Shown: piece after piece, positions 47,539 through 57,865 of the stretch | Numbering within the stretch: position 1 is the stretch's first letter | How the letters are laid out: every line of letters begins with the position of its first letter | Source: Bradyrhizobium genosp. SA-3 | GTDB taxonomy: Bacteria; Pseudomonadota; Alphaproteobacteria; Rhizobiales; Xanthobacteraceae | Direction of reading: 5' to 3' | Length of the DNA: 64,000 nucleotides | Assembly (NCBI RefSeq): GCF_004212635.1 | Contig: NZ_PSRT01000035.1 | Span: 1 to 64,000, forward strand | Made by a program: the position numbers and the translations under genes | Notes under the pieces: generated by a model | The model's database searches: none | What the model saw: the letters and a program-made list of their open reading frames with translations, nothing else | Told to the model about the DNA's origin: nothing

Positions 47539-48867
47539 TCAGGAGCCCGAACCGAGGCACTTGTTGGTCTTGGTGTTGAAGTTGCCGCACTTCTTGCCGA
47601 CCCAGTCGCCGATCAGGTCCTTGGAGCCGTCCAGCTCCTTCGACCAGGCATCGCCAGCAACGAGGCCCGGGGTCTTCCAGACCACGTCGAACTGGCCATT
47701 GCCCTTGATCTCGCCGATGAACACCGGCTTGGTGATGTGGTGGTTCGGCAGCATCTTCGACACGCCGCCGGTCAGGTTCGGCGCCTCGATGCCGGGAAGC
47801 GCGTCGATCACCTTGTCCGGATCGGTCGACTTCACCTTCTCCACGGCCTTCACCCACATGTTGAAGCCGATCACGTGCGCCTCCATCGGGTCGTTGGTCA
47901 CGCGCTTCGGATTCTTGGTGTAGGTCTGCCAGTCCTTGATGAACTTCTCGTTCGATCCATCCTTGGTCTTGATCGATTCGAAGTAGTTCCAGGCGGCGAG
48001 ATGGCCGACCAGCGGCTTGGTGTCGATGCCGGCGAGCTCTTCCTCACCCACCGAGAACGCGACCACCGGAATGTCCTTCGCCTTGATGCCCTGGTTGCCG
48101 AGCTCCTTGTAGAAGGGAACGTTGGCGTCGCCGTTGATGGTCGAGACCACCGCGGTCTTCTTGCCGGCCGAGCCGAACTTCTTGATGTCGGCCACGATCG
48201 TCTGCCAGTCGGAGTGACCGAACGGCGTGTAGTTGATCATGATGTCTTCCTGGGCGACACCCTTGGACTTCAAATAGGCTTCCAGGATCTTGTTGGTGGT
48301 GCGCGGATAGACGTAGTCGGTGCCCGCGAGCACCCAGCGCTTCACCTTCTCTTCCTTCATCAGATAGTCGACGGCGGGAATCGCCTGCTGGTTCGGCGCA
48401 GCACCCGTGTAGAACACGTTGCGCTCGCTCTCCTCGCCCTCGTACTGCACTGGGTAGAACAGGATGTTGTTCAGCTCCTTGAAGACCGGGAGCACCGACT
48501 TGCGCGACACCGAGGTCCAGCAGCCGAACACGACCGAGACCTTGTCCTTGGTGATCAGCTCGCGCGCCTTCTCGGCAAACAGCGGCCAGTTCGAAGCGGG
48601 ATCGACGACGACGGCTTCCAGCTTCTTGCCGAGCACGCCGCCCTTCTTGTTCTGCTCGTCAATCAGGAAGAGGATGGTGTCCTTCAGCGTGGTCTCGCTG
48701 ATGGCCATGGTGCCGGAAAGGGAGTGAAGCACGCCGACCTTGATGGTGTCATCCGCGGCCTTGGCGCCGGTCAATGAAGCCAGACCGAGCATCAGTCCGG
48801 CGGTCGCGGCGAGGACGCCGCGGCGGCTAAATGACGCCGCTATATCGTGAGTGGATTTGCTAAGCAT
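47539..48867 (-). CDS. urtA: urea ABC transporter substrate-binding protein UrtA
   Basis: 442 residues from the ATG at 48867. A twin-arginine-like signal (SRRGVLAATAGLMLGLASLT) is followed by ADDTIKVGVLHSLSGTMAIS, the urea-binding protein signature, and NWPLFAEKARELITKDKVSV. It binds urea in the periplasm for UrtBCDE. It is first in the block, with the sigma-54 promoter upstream. Confidence 0.95.
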   Translation of the reverse strand: MLSKSTHDIAASFSRRGVLAATAGLMLGLASLTGAKAADDTIKVGVLHSLSGTMAISETTLKDTILFLIDEQNKKGGVLGKKLEAVVVDPASNWPLFAEKARELITKDKVSVVFGCWTSVSRKSVLPVFKELNNILFYPVQYEGEESERNVFYTGAAPNQQAIPAVDYLMKEEKVKRWVLAGTDYVYPRTTNKILEAYLKSKGVAQEDIMINYTPFGHSDWQTIVADIKKFGSAGKKTAVVSTINGDANVPFYKELGNQGIKAKDIPVVAFSVGEEELAGIDTKPLVGHLAAWNYFESIKTKDGSNEKFIKDWQTYTKNPKRVTNDPMEAHVIGFNMWVKAVEKVKSTDPDKVIDALPGIEAPNLTGGVSKMLPNHHITKPVFIGEIKGNGQFDVVWKTPGLVAGDAWSKELDGSKDLIGDWVGKKCGNFNTKTNKCLGSGS

Positions 48868-48942
48868 GAGTGTATCATCTCCCTGACGCAGACGTGAAAA
48901 CGCTGCGAAACGGCCCCACGGCCGCCTGCGATTAACGGATTC

Positions 48943-48957
48943 GCAAGAACCATGCCA
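48943..48957 (-). promoter_or_regulatory. sigma-54 (RpoN) promoter for urtA
   Basis: On the minus strand reads TGGCATGGTTCTTGC: GG and GC are exactly ten bases apart, as in the TGGCAC-N5-TTGC consensus (one mismatch). It is about 76 bases upstream of the urtA start. Urea genes are known to be under NtrC and RpoN in many proteobacteria. Confidence 0.75.
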
Positions 48958-48999
48958 TGGACTGAACACCTCTCAAGTCATTGTATTTACTTATAAAAC

Positions 49000-49109
49000 A
49001 GCCAGAATTCCAAGTTTAGCCGCACTCTGTCCGCCTAAACCCTGGGCAACGGAAATGTATGCGAAAGCGGCAGGCAGTCTACTTTTTATGCAAATTGCCA
49101 ATTCTGGCT
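49000..49109. repeat. spaced inverted repeat upstream of urtA
   Basis: AGCCAGAATT at 49000-49009 and its complement AATTCTGGCT at 49100-49109, 90 bases apart, in the AT-rich stretch between urtA and the helicase gene. These could be two sites for one activator upstream of the sigma-54 promoter. The rest of the 503-base gap holds a short GC hairpin (49246-49262) and no gene. Confidence 0.4.
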
Positions 49110-49245
49110 AAATTTCCGGCATAACTATTTCTGCACCGCAACCGCCGTTTGAGGCGAGCTTGCCTTGAAAGCGCCCCTACGATGTTCCATATGAACGACC
49201 GAGACTGCTTGCGAATCAAGCCGTCGTTGCGAGCTGCGTGTTCTT

Positions 49246-49262
49246 AAGCCCCTACGGGGCTT
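49246..49262 (+). promoter_or_regulatory. stem-loop in leader of DEAD-box helicase gene
   Basis: AAGCCCC-TAC-GGGGCTT followed by TGG. A 7-base stem with a 3-base loop, about 110 bases before the helicase start. It is attenuator-like in shape but has only a short T-run. Confidence 0.4.
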
Positions 49263-49370
49263 TGGCTTGCCCCATATCTCCCAAGCCCATCCGACACCCC
49301 AAACACGCAGGTGTCTTCTCGACACCCTATGCGCGCGCCGCGCCGAATGCGCCGGGCGCCCGCTTTTGAC

Positions 49371-50870
<1,500 letters not shown>

Positions 50871-50895
50871 TCGTCCACGACCTGGAGACAACCAC

Positions 50896-51186
50896 ATGGC
50901 CAAGGAAGAGCTGATCCAGTTCGAAGGACTGGTCACCGAAATCCTCCCCGACGCCCGCTACCGCGTGCAGCTCGACGCCGGACACGAGATCGTTGCCTAC
51001 ACCGCCGGCAAGATGAAGAAGAACCGCATCAAGACGCTCGCGGGCGACCGCGTGACGGTGGAGATGTCGCCCTACGACCTCGAGAAGGGCCGACTGATTT
51101 TCCGTCACAAGGACGAACGTCCCTCGACGCCCGGCGGCCCGCCGCGGGGTGGGGCGCAGCGCGGCGGCCAGTTCCGCCGCCGTTAG
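50896..51186 (+). CDS. infA: translation initiation factor IF-1, C-terminally extended
   Basis: 96 residues; standard IF-1 is about 72. The OB fold is intact ([60 protein letters not shown]). The extra 22 residues are rich in G, R and P ([15 protein letters not shown]), like an RNA-binding tail. It starts 25 bases after the helicase gene stops (GGAG ribosome site), so the two are co-transcribed. Bradyrhizobia may have another, standard infA. Confidence 0.93.
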   Translation: MAKEELIQFEGLVTEILPDARYRVQLDAGHEIVAYTAGKMKKNRIKTLAGDRVTVEMSPYDLEKGRLIFRHKDERPSTPGGPPRGGAQRGGQFRRR

Positions 51187-51233
51187 TCGCCTGCTGGCGC
51201 GCGAGCGCGGAAGTAAAATTCTGATCTGCATGC

Positions 51234-51268
51234 TGATCCGCCGTGGGCATCACGGCGGATCAAAAAAT
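51234..51268 (+). terminator. rho-independent terminator after infA
   Basis: GATCCGCCGTG, short loop, CACGGCGGATC, then AAAAAAT. The stem is 11 bases. The T-run after it is weak on the plus strand, so it may be less efficient or bidirectional. Confidence 0.65.
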
Positions 51269-51453
51269 CGTGCGCGTCAGGATTGTTTTGAGGCCCTATT
51301 TCCAATAAAATAAATTAATCGATTTTCGGCCGGACGACATTAGCATCCACCGGTACAGCCGGTCAGACACGCTGACGACCCTTCCAAAAATTCGATCTAA
51401 CCTGCCTGCGCGAGCAGGCTCTTACATTGTGTTATCTAGAAGGGACTACCCCA

Positions 51454-51666
51454 GTGAGCATGGGAACCGTGAAGTGGTTTAACGCGACCAAGGGTTATGG
51501 CTTCATCCAGCCCGACGACGGCGGCAAGGACGTGTTCGTTCACATCAGCGCCGTCGAGCGCGCGGGCCTCGGCTCGCTGCAGGAAGGTCAGAAGGTCTCC
51601 TATGAGGTCGTGGCCGACCGCCGCTCCGGCAAGTCGGCAGCGGACAACCTCCGCGCCGCGGGCTGA
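51454..51666 (+). CDS. cold-shock domain protein (CspA family)
   Basis: 70 residues from a GTG at 51454, preceded by AAGGGA. The two RNA-binding motifs KGYGFIQ and DVFVHIS are present, with [20 protein letters not shown] as its start. It is a single-strand nucleic-acid chaperone. The long, AT-rich leader (51270-51453) is typical of cold-shock genes and may act as a thermosensor. An ATG at 51460 is the other possible start. Confidence 0.95.
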   Translation: MSMGTVKWFNATKGYGFIQPDDGGKDVFVHISAVERAGLGSLQEGQKVSYEVVADRRSGKSAADNLRAAG

Positions 51667-51720
51667 GCCTGCCGGGCCCCCGGATATTGACCCGGGCCGG
51701 CTCAGGCGAGCCAAGGAATC

Positions 51721-51753
51721 AAAAAGGCCGTGCGCAACGCACGGCCTTTTTCA
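51721..51753 (+). terminator. rho-independent terminator after cold-shock gene
   Basis: AAAAAGGCCGTGCG, loop, CGCACGGCCTTTTTC. A 10-base GC stem and T-run, between two convergent genes. Confidence 0.9.
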
Positions 51754-51818
51754 TGTTCGAAGACTCCTCCGTACGCGGCACGGATCTCCTGCCCGGGCAG
51801 AGCTCCAATCCGGTCCTG

Positions 51819-52316
51819 CTAGTTGGTCTTGGCGGCCCCGCCGGCAGCCCCGCTGGCACTGTTGCTCAGCGAACCTGCCTGGGTCATCGTGTGGTTGAAG
51901 TAGGCGTCGCTGTCGCCGAGCGTCAAGCGACGCTGGCAAAGCGGCATGCAGCTGTAGGACTCGCGCTCGATCCCGCGATAGACGGTGACGAGCCGGTCGC
52001 TCGGACCTTCGACCTGGATCTGCCGGTCGACCAGGATCTCGCCGCCCCGGTCGAGCGCGATGAAATTGGTGGCACCATAACCCTTCCCGGTCACGACGAT
52101 CATGCCGCCGGGCTGCAGCGTGACGTCCGCGATCAGGGGATTGCCGACCACGATGGTCGCGACCTTGCCGGGGAGCCGGACCAGCTTGGCCTGGTCGACA
52201 TTGACGGCAATGGTGTCGGCGGTGGGCTCGGCAAGGCCGGCACCAGACGATGCCAGCATCGCAGCCGCAACCAGAAGGCAGACGCGCGCCTGACGGCGCA
52301 GCAACTCTTTACGCAT
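51819..52316 (-). CDS. pilus assembly protein with secretin N-terminal (BON-like) domain
   Basis: 165 residues with a signal peptide (LVAAAMLASSGAGLAEP). The body matches the N-terminal domain of CpaC-like secretins (VDQAKLVRLPGKVATIVVGN, VTGKGYGATNFIALDRGGEI). It has no secretin pore domain. Two cysteines in SYSCMPLCQRR. It stands near the tad locus but on the opposite strand; it may be a pilotin-like or periplasmic partner of CpaC. Confidence 0.85.
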   Translation of the reverse strand: MRKELLRRQARVCLLVAAAMLASSGAGLAEPTADTIAVNVDQAKLVRLPGKVATIVVGNPLIADVTLQPGGMIVVTGKGYGATNFIALDRGGEILVDRQIQVEGPSDRLVTVYRGIERESYSCMPLCQRRLTLGDSDAYFNHTMTQAGSLSNSASGAAGGAAKTN

Positions 52317-52478
52317 ACACTTACCCCCGGGACGTCACAAACCGGCAGAAACGATCAGATACAGCGGAGCCGGTGCCCGACCCGGCTAACCTGCCCTTAA
52401 TTCGTGAACGTTCCGCAAACTCGCCGACTATTGTTTGAAGGGACCGGCGCTTTGTGGCCCTCGGAGGCGTTGACGCCG

Positions 52479-52578
52479 CCCTAAAGCTCGATGAGACGAA
52501 TCGTCATCGCGCTTTAGGTTATTGTTTGAGCATGATCTTTTCGGAAAACCGCTGCACACTTTTCCGGATCATGCCCTA
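52479..52578. repeat. interspersed repeat, GCATGATCTTTTCGG type, second copy
   Basis: CTAAAGCTCGATGA with TCATCGCGCTTTAG, then GAGCATGATCTTTTCGGAAA and CACTTTTCCGGATCATGCCC. Nearly identical to 33573-33677. Its right end gives the stop codon (TAG on the minus strand) of the sterol desaturase gene. Confidence 0.8.
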
Positions 52579-53403
52579 CCGGCGGAACGGATAGGCGAGC
52601 TGGCCGCCGATTTCCTTCGGCATGGTCGCTTCGTCCTTGCCGTAATCCTGCGGCAGCCTGCCCTCCGGCATACGGAAGGTGCCGAACAGCACGTCCCAGA
52701 TCGGGAACGTTCCGGCAAAATTGGTGTCGCCGCCCTCTTCGAGCGAAGTGTGGTGCCAACGGTGGAACACCGGCGTCGCCAGCACGTATCTGAACGCTCC
52801 GAAGGTCCAGTTCAGATTGGCGTGCACGAAGGCCGAATGGAAGGTGGTGAACGGGCCGACCCAGATCATGACATTCGGGGAGATACCGGCCATCAGCAGC
52901 ACGACGTCGACGCTGATCGTCCCGAGCATGAGATTGACGGGATGGAAGCGCGCCGCGGAAATCCAGCCGATCTCCTCCGACGAATGATGGACTGCGTGGT
53001 ACTTCCAGAACCCGCCGTCATGGAAAAGCCGGTGCAGCCAGTACAGCATGAAATCGGACAGCACCAGAAACAGCACGGCCTGCACCCACAGCGGCAGCTG
53101 TGACAGCGGGCCATGGCCATTGTCGTAGAAGGCGATGAGCTCGTCGGCATCGTGGATGTTGAAGACGACGCCGGCGCCGACGATCAGCAGTCCGATCCGC
53201 ATGGTGCGCGCGAACACCGGAACGAAGAACCAGTAGCAGATGTCGGTGAGGATCTCGCGCTTGCGCCACCACGGCGCACCGGGATTGCAGGCCCAGAAAT
53301 GCTCGAGCACGGTGAAGACTGCCGCGAGCACCAGGGTGACGGGGACCACCTTCGCGATGGTCTCGCCGAGCATCAGGGCGACTTGCATGGGCAGGCTCGA
53401 CAT
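52576..53403 (-). CDS. sterol desaturase / fatty acid hydroxylase family protein
   Basis: 275 residues, 5-6 hydrophobic segments and the di-iron histidine boxes HRLFHDG, HAVHHSSEE and HRWHHTSLEEGG. These enzymes hydroxylate or desaturate lipids such as sterols, hopanoids or ceramide-like fatty acids. The substrate is unknown. The stop codon lies in a repeat, which may mean that the original end was lost. Confidence 0.88.
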   Translation of the reverse strand: MSSLPMQVALMLGETIAKVVPVTLVLAAVFTVLEHFWACNPGAPWWRKREILTDICYWFFVPVFARTMRIGLLIVGAGVVFNIHDADELIAFYDNGHGPLSQLPLWVQAVLFLVLSDFMLYWLHRLFHDGGFWKYHAVHHSSEEIGWISAARFHPVNLMLGTISVDVVLLMAGISPNVMIWVGPFTTFHSAFVHANLNWTFGAFRYVLATPVFHRWHHTSLEEGGDTNFAGTFPIWDVLFGTFRMPEGRLPQDYGKDEATMPKEIGGQLAYPFRR

Positions 53404-53669
53404 CGTCGCCTCACTTCCGAATTGCTGGTCCTGCCTAGGCCTACTCCGCTAAATTTAAGGGAGGGTGAAGCCGGACGGCGCGTGCGCTGCATTCGGAACC
53501 GGGGCAATTCAACGGCCGCCTTAAGACGAAATTCACTCTGGCCAAAAGCATCGCGCGACAAGCGGATTTGCGCGATTGAATTAACGCTACCGAAAGAGCT
53601 CGGCTCTCATCTTCGTCGCGTCAAAGACAGCGCCGAACGAGGCGATCCCACCCAGACGGAGTTTTGTTC

Positions 53670-53834
53670 ATGAAGAACCTTATTGCGCGTTTCGCGAAGG
53701 ACGAATCCGGCGCCACCGCCATCGAGTACGGTCTGATCGCCGCCGGCATCGCGCTGGCCATCATCACGGTCGTCAACAATCTCGGCAGCTCGCTGAACAC
53801 CAAGTTCGGCTCGATCAGCTCGTCGCTGAAGTAA
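53670..53834 (+). CDS. Flp-type IVb pilin
   Basis: 54 residues: MKNLIARFAKDESGATAIEY, then a hydrophobic helix. Processing should be between G14 and A15, with Glu +5 and Tyr +6, as in Flp pilins. It is the main pilus subunit of the Tad system. It stands upstream of cpaA with a terminator at 53855, so it can be transcribed far above the rest. Confidence 0.95.
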   Translation: MKNLIARFAKDESGATAIEYGLIAAGIALAIITVVNNLGSSLNTKFGSISSSLK

Positions 53835-53854
53835 GCACCCGACGAGCGATTCGC

Positions 53855-53886
53855 AAAAGCCCCGGACCTCCGGGGCCTTTGTTTTT
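53855..53886 (+). terminator. rho-independent terminator after the pilin gene
   Basis: AAAAGCCCCGGA, loop, TCCGGGGCCTTTGTTTTT. It should end most pilin transcripts before the small ORF and cpaA. Confidence 0.85.
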
Positions 53887-53905
53887 CTGAAGACGGCAAG
53901 TTCCA

Positions 53906-54052
53906 GTGGCGTTGCGCGAGTACAGAACCGATGCCGCGGTCGCGGCGAACGAAGCGGAGGCGGCGCAGACCGGCTCGCCGGCCTATTGGGTCTGCCTTGC
54001 GCTGCTGCTTGCGACGATCGTGCTTGCCGTGCGCATTGCCAGCCTCTGGTGA
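53906..54052 (+). CDS. small membrane protein in the tad locus (candidate)
   Basis: 48 residues from a GTG at 53906: MALREYRTDAAVAANEAEAA, then a single membrane segment (VCLALLLATIVLAVRIASLW). Codon use looks like its neighbours. No family is recognised, and the ribosome site is weak. It is a plausible small gene between the pilin and the prepilin peptidase. Confidence 0.4.
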   Translation: MALREYRTDAAVAANEAEAAQTGSPAYWVCLALLLATIVLAVRIASLW

Positions 54053-54172
54053 GCACGCTCGCGGCGGGGCCAGCCTCGCCACCCGGCTGCCGTTGTCGGT
54101 TTGTTTAGCACTGCCGGCTAGCATCCGCGCCGCCAGCTTCGGCGACACAATCAGGCCTCAAGACGCAGTCCC

Positions 54173-54697
54173 ATGATCCTCGACCTTGCGCGCCTTCTGC
54201 TCTTCCCGGCTCTCATGGCGTTCGCCGCCGCGAGCGACCTTTTCACGATGACGATCTCGAACCGCGTGTCGCTGGCATTGGTCGCCGGCTTCTTCGCCCT
54301 CGCTCTCGCCGGTGGCATGGCGCCTTATGAGATGTTGAGCCATGTCGGCGCCGGCGCACTTCTGCTGGTCGTGGCCTTCACCTGCTTTGCGATGGGCTGG
54401 GTCGGCGGCGGCGATGCCAAGGTTGCGGCCTCCGTCGCACTCTGGTTCGGCTTTGCACATCTGATGAACTTCCTGCTCTACGCCTCGCTGTTCGGCGGGG
54501 CGCTGACGCTGCTCCTGCTTCAGTTCCGGCAATGGCCGCTGCCCTACGGACTGGCGGGCCAGGCCTGGCTCGCACGGCTGCACGCCAAGGAGAGCGGCAT
54601 TCCCTACGGCATCGCGCTCGCACTGAGCGCGCTGATGGTCTACCCGGAGACCGAATGGGTGAAGGCGATCGATCTCGCTCACCTCGCGCTGCGCTGA
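54173..54697 (+). CDS. cpaA: prepilin peptidase CpaA (TadV)
   Basis: 174 residues, six hydrophobic segments, type IV prepilin peptidase family. The two aspartates of the active site are D22 (AAASDLFTM) and D81 in the GGGD motif (WVGGGDAKV). It cuts Flp and the pseudopilins. Unlike PilD, it lacks the methylase domain. Its gene follows the pilin. Confidence 0.93.
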   Translation: MILDLARLLLFPALMAFAAASDLFTMTISNRVSLALVAGFFALALAGGMAPYEMLSHVGAGALLLVVAFTCFAMGWVGGGDAKVAASVALWFGFAHLMNFLLYASLFGGALTLLLLQFRQWPLPYGLAGQAWLARLHAKESGIPYGIALALSALMVYPETEWVKAIDLAHLALR

Positions 54698-54825
54698 ATG
54701 CACCGGGTAAACCCGGCGTTAAGGCGATTTAGATACGCCTCATTAACCATGCCTTGACGAATAGCTGGTCAACTGCCGATCACGGCGGCGGCAGCGTCGC
54801 GGCGTTTTGTTGGAAAGTGAAGCGT

Positions 54826-55623
54826 ATGAATAGGGCACGCATTGTCGTCCTGACGGTCGCCATCTGCGCCGGCGGCGTCGCCGCGTACCTGGCGAGCGGC
54901 ACGGACAATTCTGCGCCGCCTCCGGCTCCGGTCGCACAGCTTCCGACCGTCGACGTCCTGGTCGCCAAGAACGACATCGGTCTCGGCCAGACCGTGAAGC
55001 CGGAAGACGTGCAATGGCAGACCTGGCCAGCCGCGACCGCCAGCGCCACTTTCATCCGCCGCAACGAGCGTCCCGAGGGCGTGACCCAGGTGACCGGCTC
55101 GATCGCGCGCGCTCCTTTCATTCAGGGTGAGCCGATCCGCGACCAGAAGCTGGTCAAGGCCGAGGGCTCCGGCTTCATGGCGGCCATCCTGCCGAGCGGC
55201 ATGCGGGCGATCTCGACCGAGATCTCGCCGGAGACCGGCGCAGGCGGCTTCATCCTGCCCAACGACCGCGTCGATGTGATCCTCACGCGCCGCCTCAAGA
55301 ATCCGGACCAGAGCAACGGTGCTCCGGACATCGTCACCTCCGAGATCATCCTGACCAACGTCCGCGTGCTGGCCATCGACCAGGCGCCGAAGGAGAAGGA
55401 CGGCCAGAACACGGTGGTCGGCAAGACCGTGACCTTGGAGCTCAATCCCGCGCAGACCCAGGCGCTTTCGTCGGCCCGCCAGGCCGGAACGCTGTCGCTG
55501 GCGTTGCGCAGCATAGCCGACGTCAAGATGAGCGAGATCACGCTCGACGAATCCGCACAGAAGCGCGACGGCGTTTCGATCATTCGCTACGGCATTCCAG
55601 GTCAGACGGCGAAAGCAAGATGA
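54826..55623 (+). CDS. cpaB: Flp pilus assembly protein CpaB (RcpC)
   Basis: 265 residues from the ATG at 54826 (GGAAAG before it). One N-terminal membrane segment, then a SAF domain (VDVLVAKNDIGLGQTVKPED) and the RcpC part (RAISTEISPETGAGGFILPN, DRVDVILTRRL). It is periplasmic and needed for pore assembly. Its stop overlaps the cpaC start (ATGA). Confidence 0.94.
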   Translation: MNRARIVVLTVAICAGGVAAYLASGTDNSAPPPAPVAQLPTVDVLVAKNDIGLGQTVKPEDVQWQTWPAATASATFIRRNERPEGVTQVTGSIARAPFIQGEPIRDQKLVKAEGSGFMAAILPSGMRAISTEISPETGAGGFILPNDRVDVILTRRLKNPDQSNGAPDIVTSEIILTNVRVLAIDQAPKEKDGQNTVVGKTVTLELNPAQTQALSSARQAGTLSLALRSIADVKMSEITLDESAQKRDGVSIIRYGIPGQTAKAR

Positions 55624-57110
55624 AGGCAGTCGATATGAATTGCAGGGCAAATCTGGCGACGATGCGAACCTCACTGGTTCGCGCCCTGTCGTTTTCGGCC
55701 GCCCTCGCGCTGACGCTCAACCCGGCCCTCAGCCCGGTGGTCGCCGCCGACTACCGTCCCGTGGCGCCGGTCGCGGCCGACGGCCAGATGAACGCGCGTT
55801 TCCTCTCGCTCGGCATCGGCAAGTCTGTCGTGATCGACCTGCCGCGCGACATCAAGGACGTGCTGGTCGCCGATCCCAAGATCGCCAATGCGGTGGTCCG
55901 TTCGGCGCAGCGCGCCTACATCATCGGCGCCACCGTCGGCCAGACCAACATCGTGTTCTTCGATTCCGCCGGCCAGCAGATTGCGGCCTATGACATCGCG
56001 GTCAAGCGCGACCTCAACGGCGTGCGGGCCGCGCTGAAGCAGATCCTGCCCAACTCCGACATCCAGATCGACGGCCTCGGCGACGGCATCGTCCTGACCG
56101 GCACGGCGGCGAACCCGTTGGAAGCGCAGCAGGCCAACGATCTCGCCGCGCGGCTCGCCGGCAGCGCCGACAAGGTGGTGAACTCGATCGTGGTCCGCGG
56201 CCGCGACCAGGTCATGCTGAAGGTGACGGTGGCGGAAGTCCAGCGCAACATCGTCAAGCAGCTCGGCATCGACCTCTCCGCGAACCTGAACTACGGCACC
56301 TCTGTGGTGAGCTTCTCGAACTCAAATCCGTTCACGGCTCTCGGCAAGAACCTCGTCGACGGCAACAACCTGACCACGAAGTTCGGCGCGACGCCGTCCG
56401 TGCAGGCCACCCTGCGCGCGATGGAGACCGCGGGCGTGATCCGTACGCTGGCCGAGCCGAACCTGACCGCGATCTCCGGCGAGTCGGCGACCTTCATTGC
56501 CGGCGGTGAATTCCCGGTGCCGGCAGGCTATGCCTGCGACCCGACCACGCATGTTTGTACCACCCAGATCAGCTTCAAGAAGTTCGGCATCTCGCTCAAC
56601 TTCACCCCGGTGGTTCTGAGCGAAGGCAAGATCAGCCTGCGCGTCATGACCGAGGTCTCGGAGCTGTCGAACGAAAATGCGATCACGCTGTCCCAGGCCG
56701 TGACCTCGACGTCGGTGAACTCGCTGACGGTGCCCTCGATCAGGACCCGCCGCGCCGAGACCTCGCTGGAGATTCCCTCCGGCGGCGCGATGGCGATGGC
56801 CGGCCTGATCCAGCAGCAGACCAAGCAGGCGGTCAGCGGATTGCCGGGGCTGATGCAGCTCCCGGTCCTCGGCACGCTGTTCCGCAGCCGCGACTTCGTC
56901 AACAACGCAACCGAACTGGTCGTGATCGTGACGCCCTATGTCGTTCGCGCGGTCGCGCAAAAGGATCTGTCGCGGCCGGATGACGGCTTCGCCGCCCCTG
57001 CCGATCCGCAGGCCGAGTTGCTCGGCAACATCAACCGCATCTACGGCGTGCCCGGCCGGACCGAACCGGCCAGGAATTACCGCGGCACCTACGGCTTCAT
57101 CACCGACTGA
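55620..57110 (+). CDS. cpaC: Tad secretin CpaC (RcpA)
   Basis: 496 residues with a signal peptide. N-terminal domain (GKSVVIDLPRDIKDVLVADP), BON-like part, and C-terminal secretin domain (ETSLEIPSGGAMAMAGLIQQ, GTLFRSRDFVNNATELVVIV). It forms the outer-membrane channel for the pilus. Start is the ATG at 55620; MNCRANLA at 55635 is possible too. Confidence 0.95.
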   Translation: MKAVDMNCRANLATMRTSLVRALSFSAALALTLNPALSPVVAADYRPVAPVAADGQMNARFLSLGIGKSVVIDLPRDIKDVLVADPKIANAVVRSAQRAYIIGATVGQTNIVFFDSAGQQIAAYDIAVKRDLNGVRAALKQILPNSDIQIDGLGDGIVLTGTAANPLEAQQANDLAARLAGSADKVVNSIVVRGRDQVMLKVTVAEVQRNIVKQLGIDLSANLNYGTSVVSFSNSNPFTALGKNLVDGNNLTTKFGATPSVQATLRAMETAGVIRTLAEPNLTAISGESATFIAGGEFPVPAGYACDPTTHVCTTQISFKKFGISLNFTPVVLSEGKISLRVMTEVSELSNENAITLSQAVTSTSVNSLTVPSIRTRRAETSLEIPSGGAMAMAGLIQQQTKQAVSGLPGLMQLPVLGTLFRSRDFVNNATELVVIVTPYVVRAVAQKDLSRPDDGFAAPADPQAELLGNINRIYGVPGRTEPARNYRGTYGFITD

Positions 57111-57130
57111 AGCGGAACGGGGACTTCACG

Positions 57131-57865
57131 ATGATCACTAGACCACCCCAGCTTCGCAAACGCGCCATCCGCCTCAGTGGCGCGCTCGTCGGCATGGCGC
57201 TCGCCCTTGGCGGCTGCCAGCACGACGAAGCGGTCACCGCCTCCATTCCCGACGATTACAAGCAGCGCCATCCGATCGCGATCGAAGAGCAGAACCGCTC
57301 GATCGTCGTCTTCGTCGGCCACGCCCGCGGCGGCTTGACCGCCGCCCAGCGCGCCGACGTGATGGGTGTCGCCTCGGCCTGGCTGCACGAGGGCACCGGC
57401 GCCATCCGGATCGACGTCCCATCCGGCACGCCCAACGCGCGACCGGTCGCGGACACCATGCGAGAGATCCAGGCGATGCTGGCGGCGGCAGGCGTTCCGC
57501 CGCGCGGCGTCAACGTTCGCCCCTATCAGCCGGAAGACAGGCGCTTCCTGCCGCCGATCCGACTCACTTACTCCAAGATCGCCGCGGTCGCGGGCCCCTG
57601 CGGCCTGTGGCCGGACGACATCGGCCCCTCGATGAAGAACAAGGGCTGGTTCGAGAACAAGGACTATTACAATTACGGCTGCGCCTATCAGCGCAACCTC
57701 GCGGCGATGGTCGACAATCCGTCGGACCTTGAGCAACCGAGGGCTGAAACACCGCCCTATATAGCGCGTCGCACCACGGCCTTCGAGAAGTATCGCAAGG
57801 GAACGACGACGGCGACCACCCATCCCGAAGCCGACAAGGCCAAACTCAGCGACACCGGCAAATGA
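57131..57865 (+). CDS. cpaD: Tad pilus lipoprotein CpaD
   Basis: 244 residues. The lipobox ALGGC puts the lipid on Cys29. The CpaD signature is seen in HPIAIEEQNRSIVVFVGHAR and CGLWPDDIGPSMKNKGWFEN. It is an outer-membrane lipoprotein, probably a helper of the secretin. It is 20 bases after cpaC and overlaps cpaE by four bases. Confidence 0.93.
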   Translation: MITRPPQLRKRAIRLSGALVGMALALGGCQHDEAVTASIPDDYKQRHPIAIEEQNRSIVVFVGHARGGLTAAQRADVMGVASAWLHEGTGAIRIDVPSGTPNARPVADTMREIQAMLAAAGVPPRGVNVRPYQPEDRRFLPPIRLTYSKIAAVAGPCGLWPDDIGPSMKNKGWFENKDYYNYGCAYQRNLAAMVDNPSDLEQPRAETPPYIARRTTAFEKYRKGTTTATTHPEADKAKLSDTGK

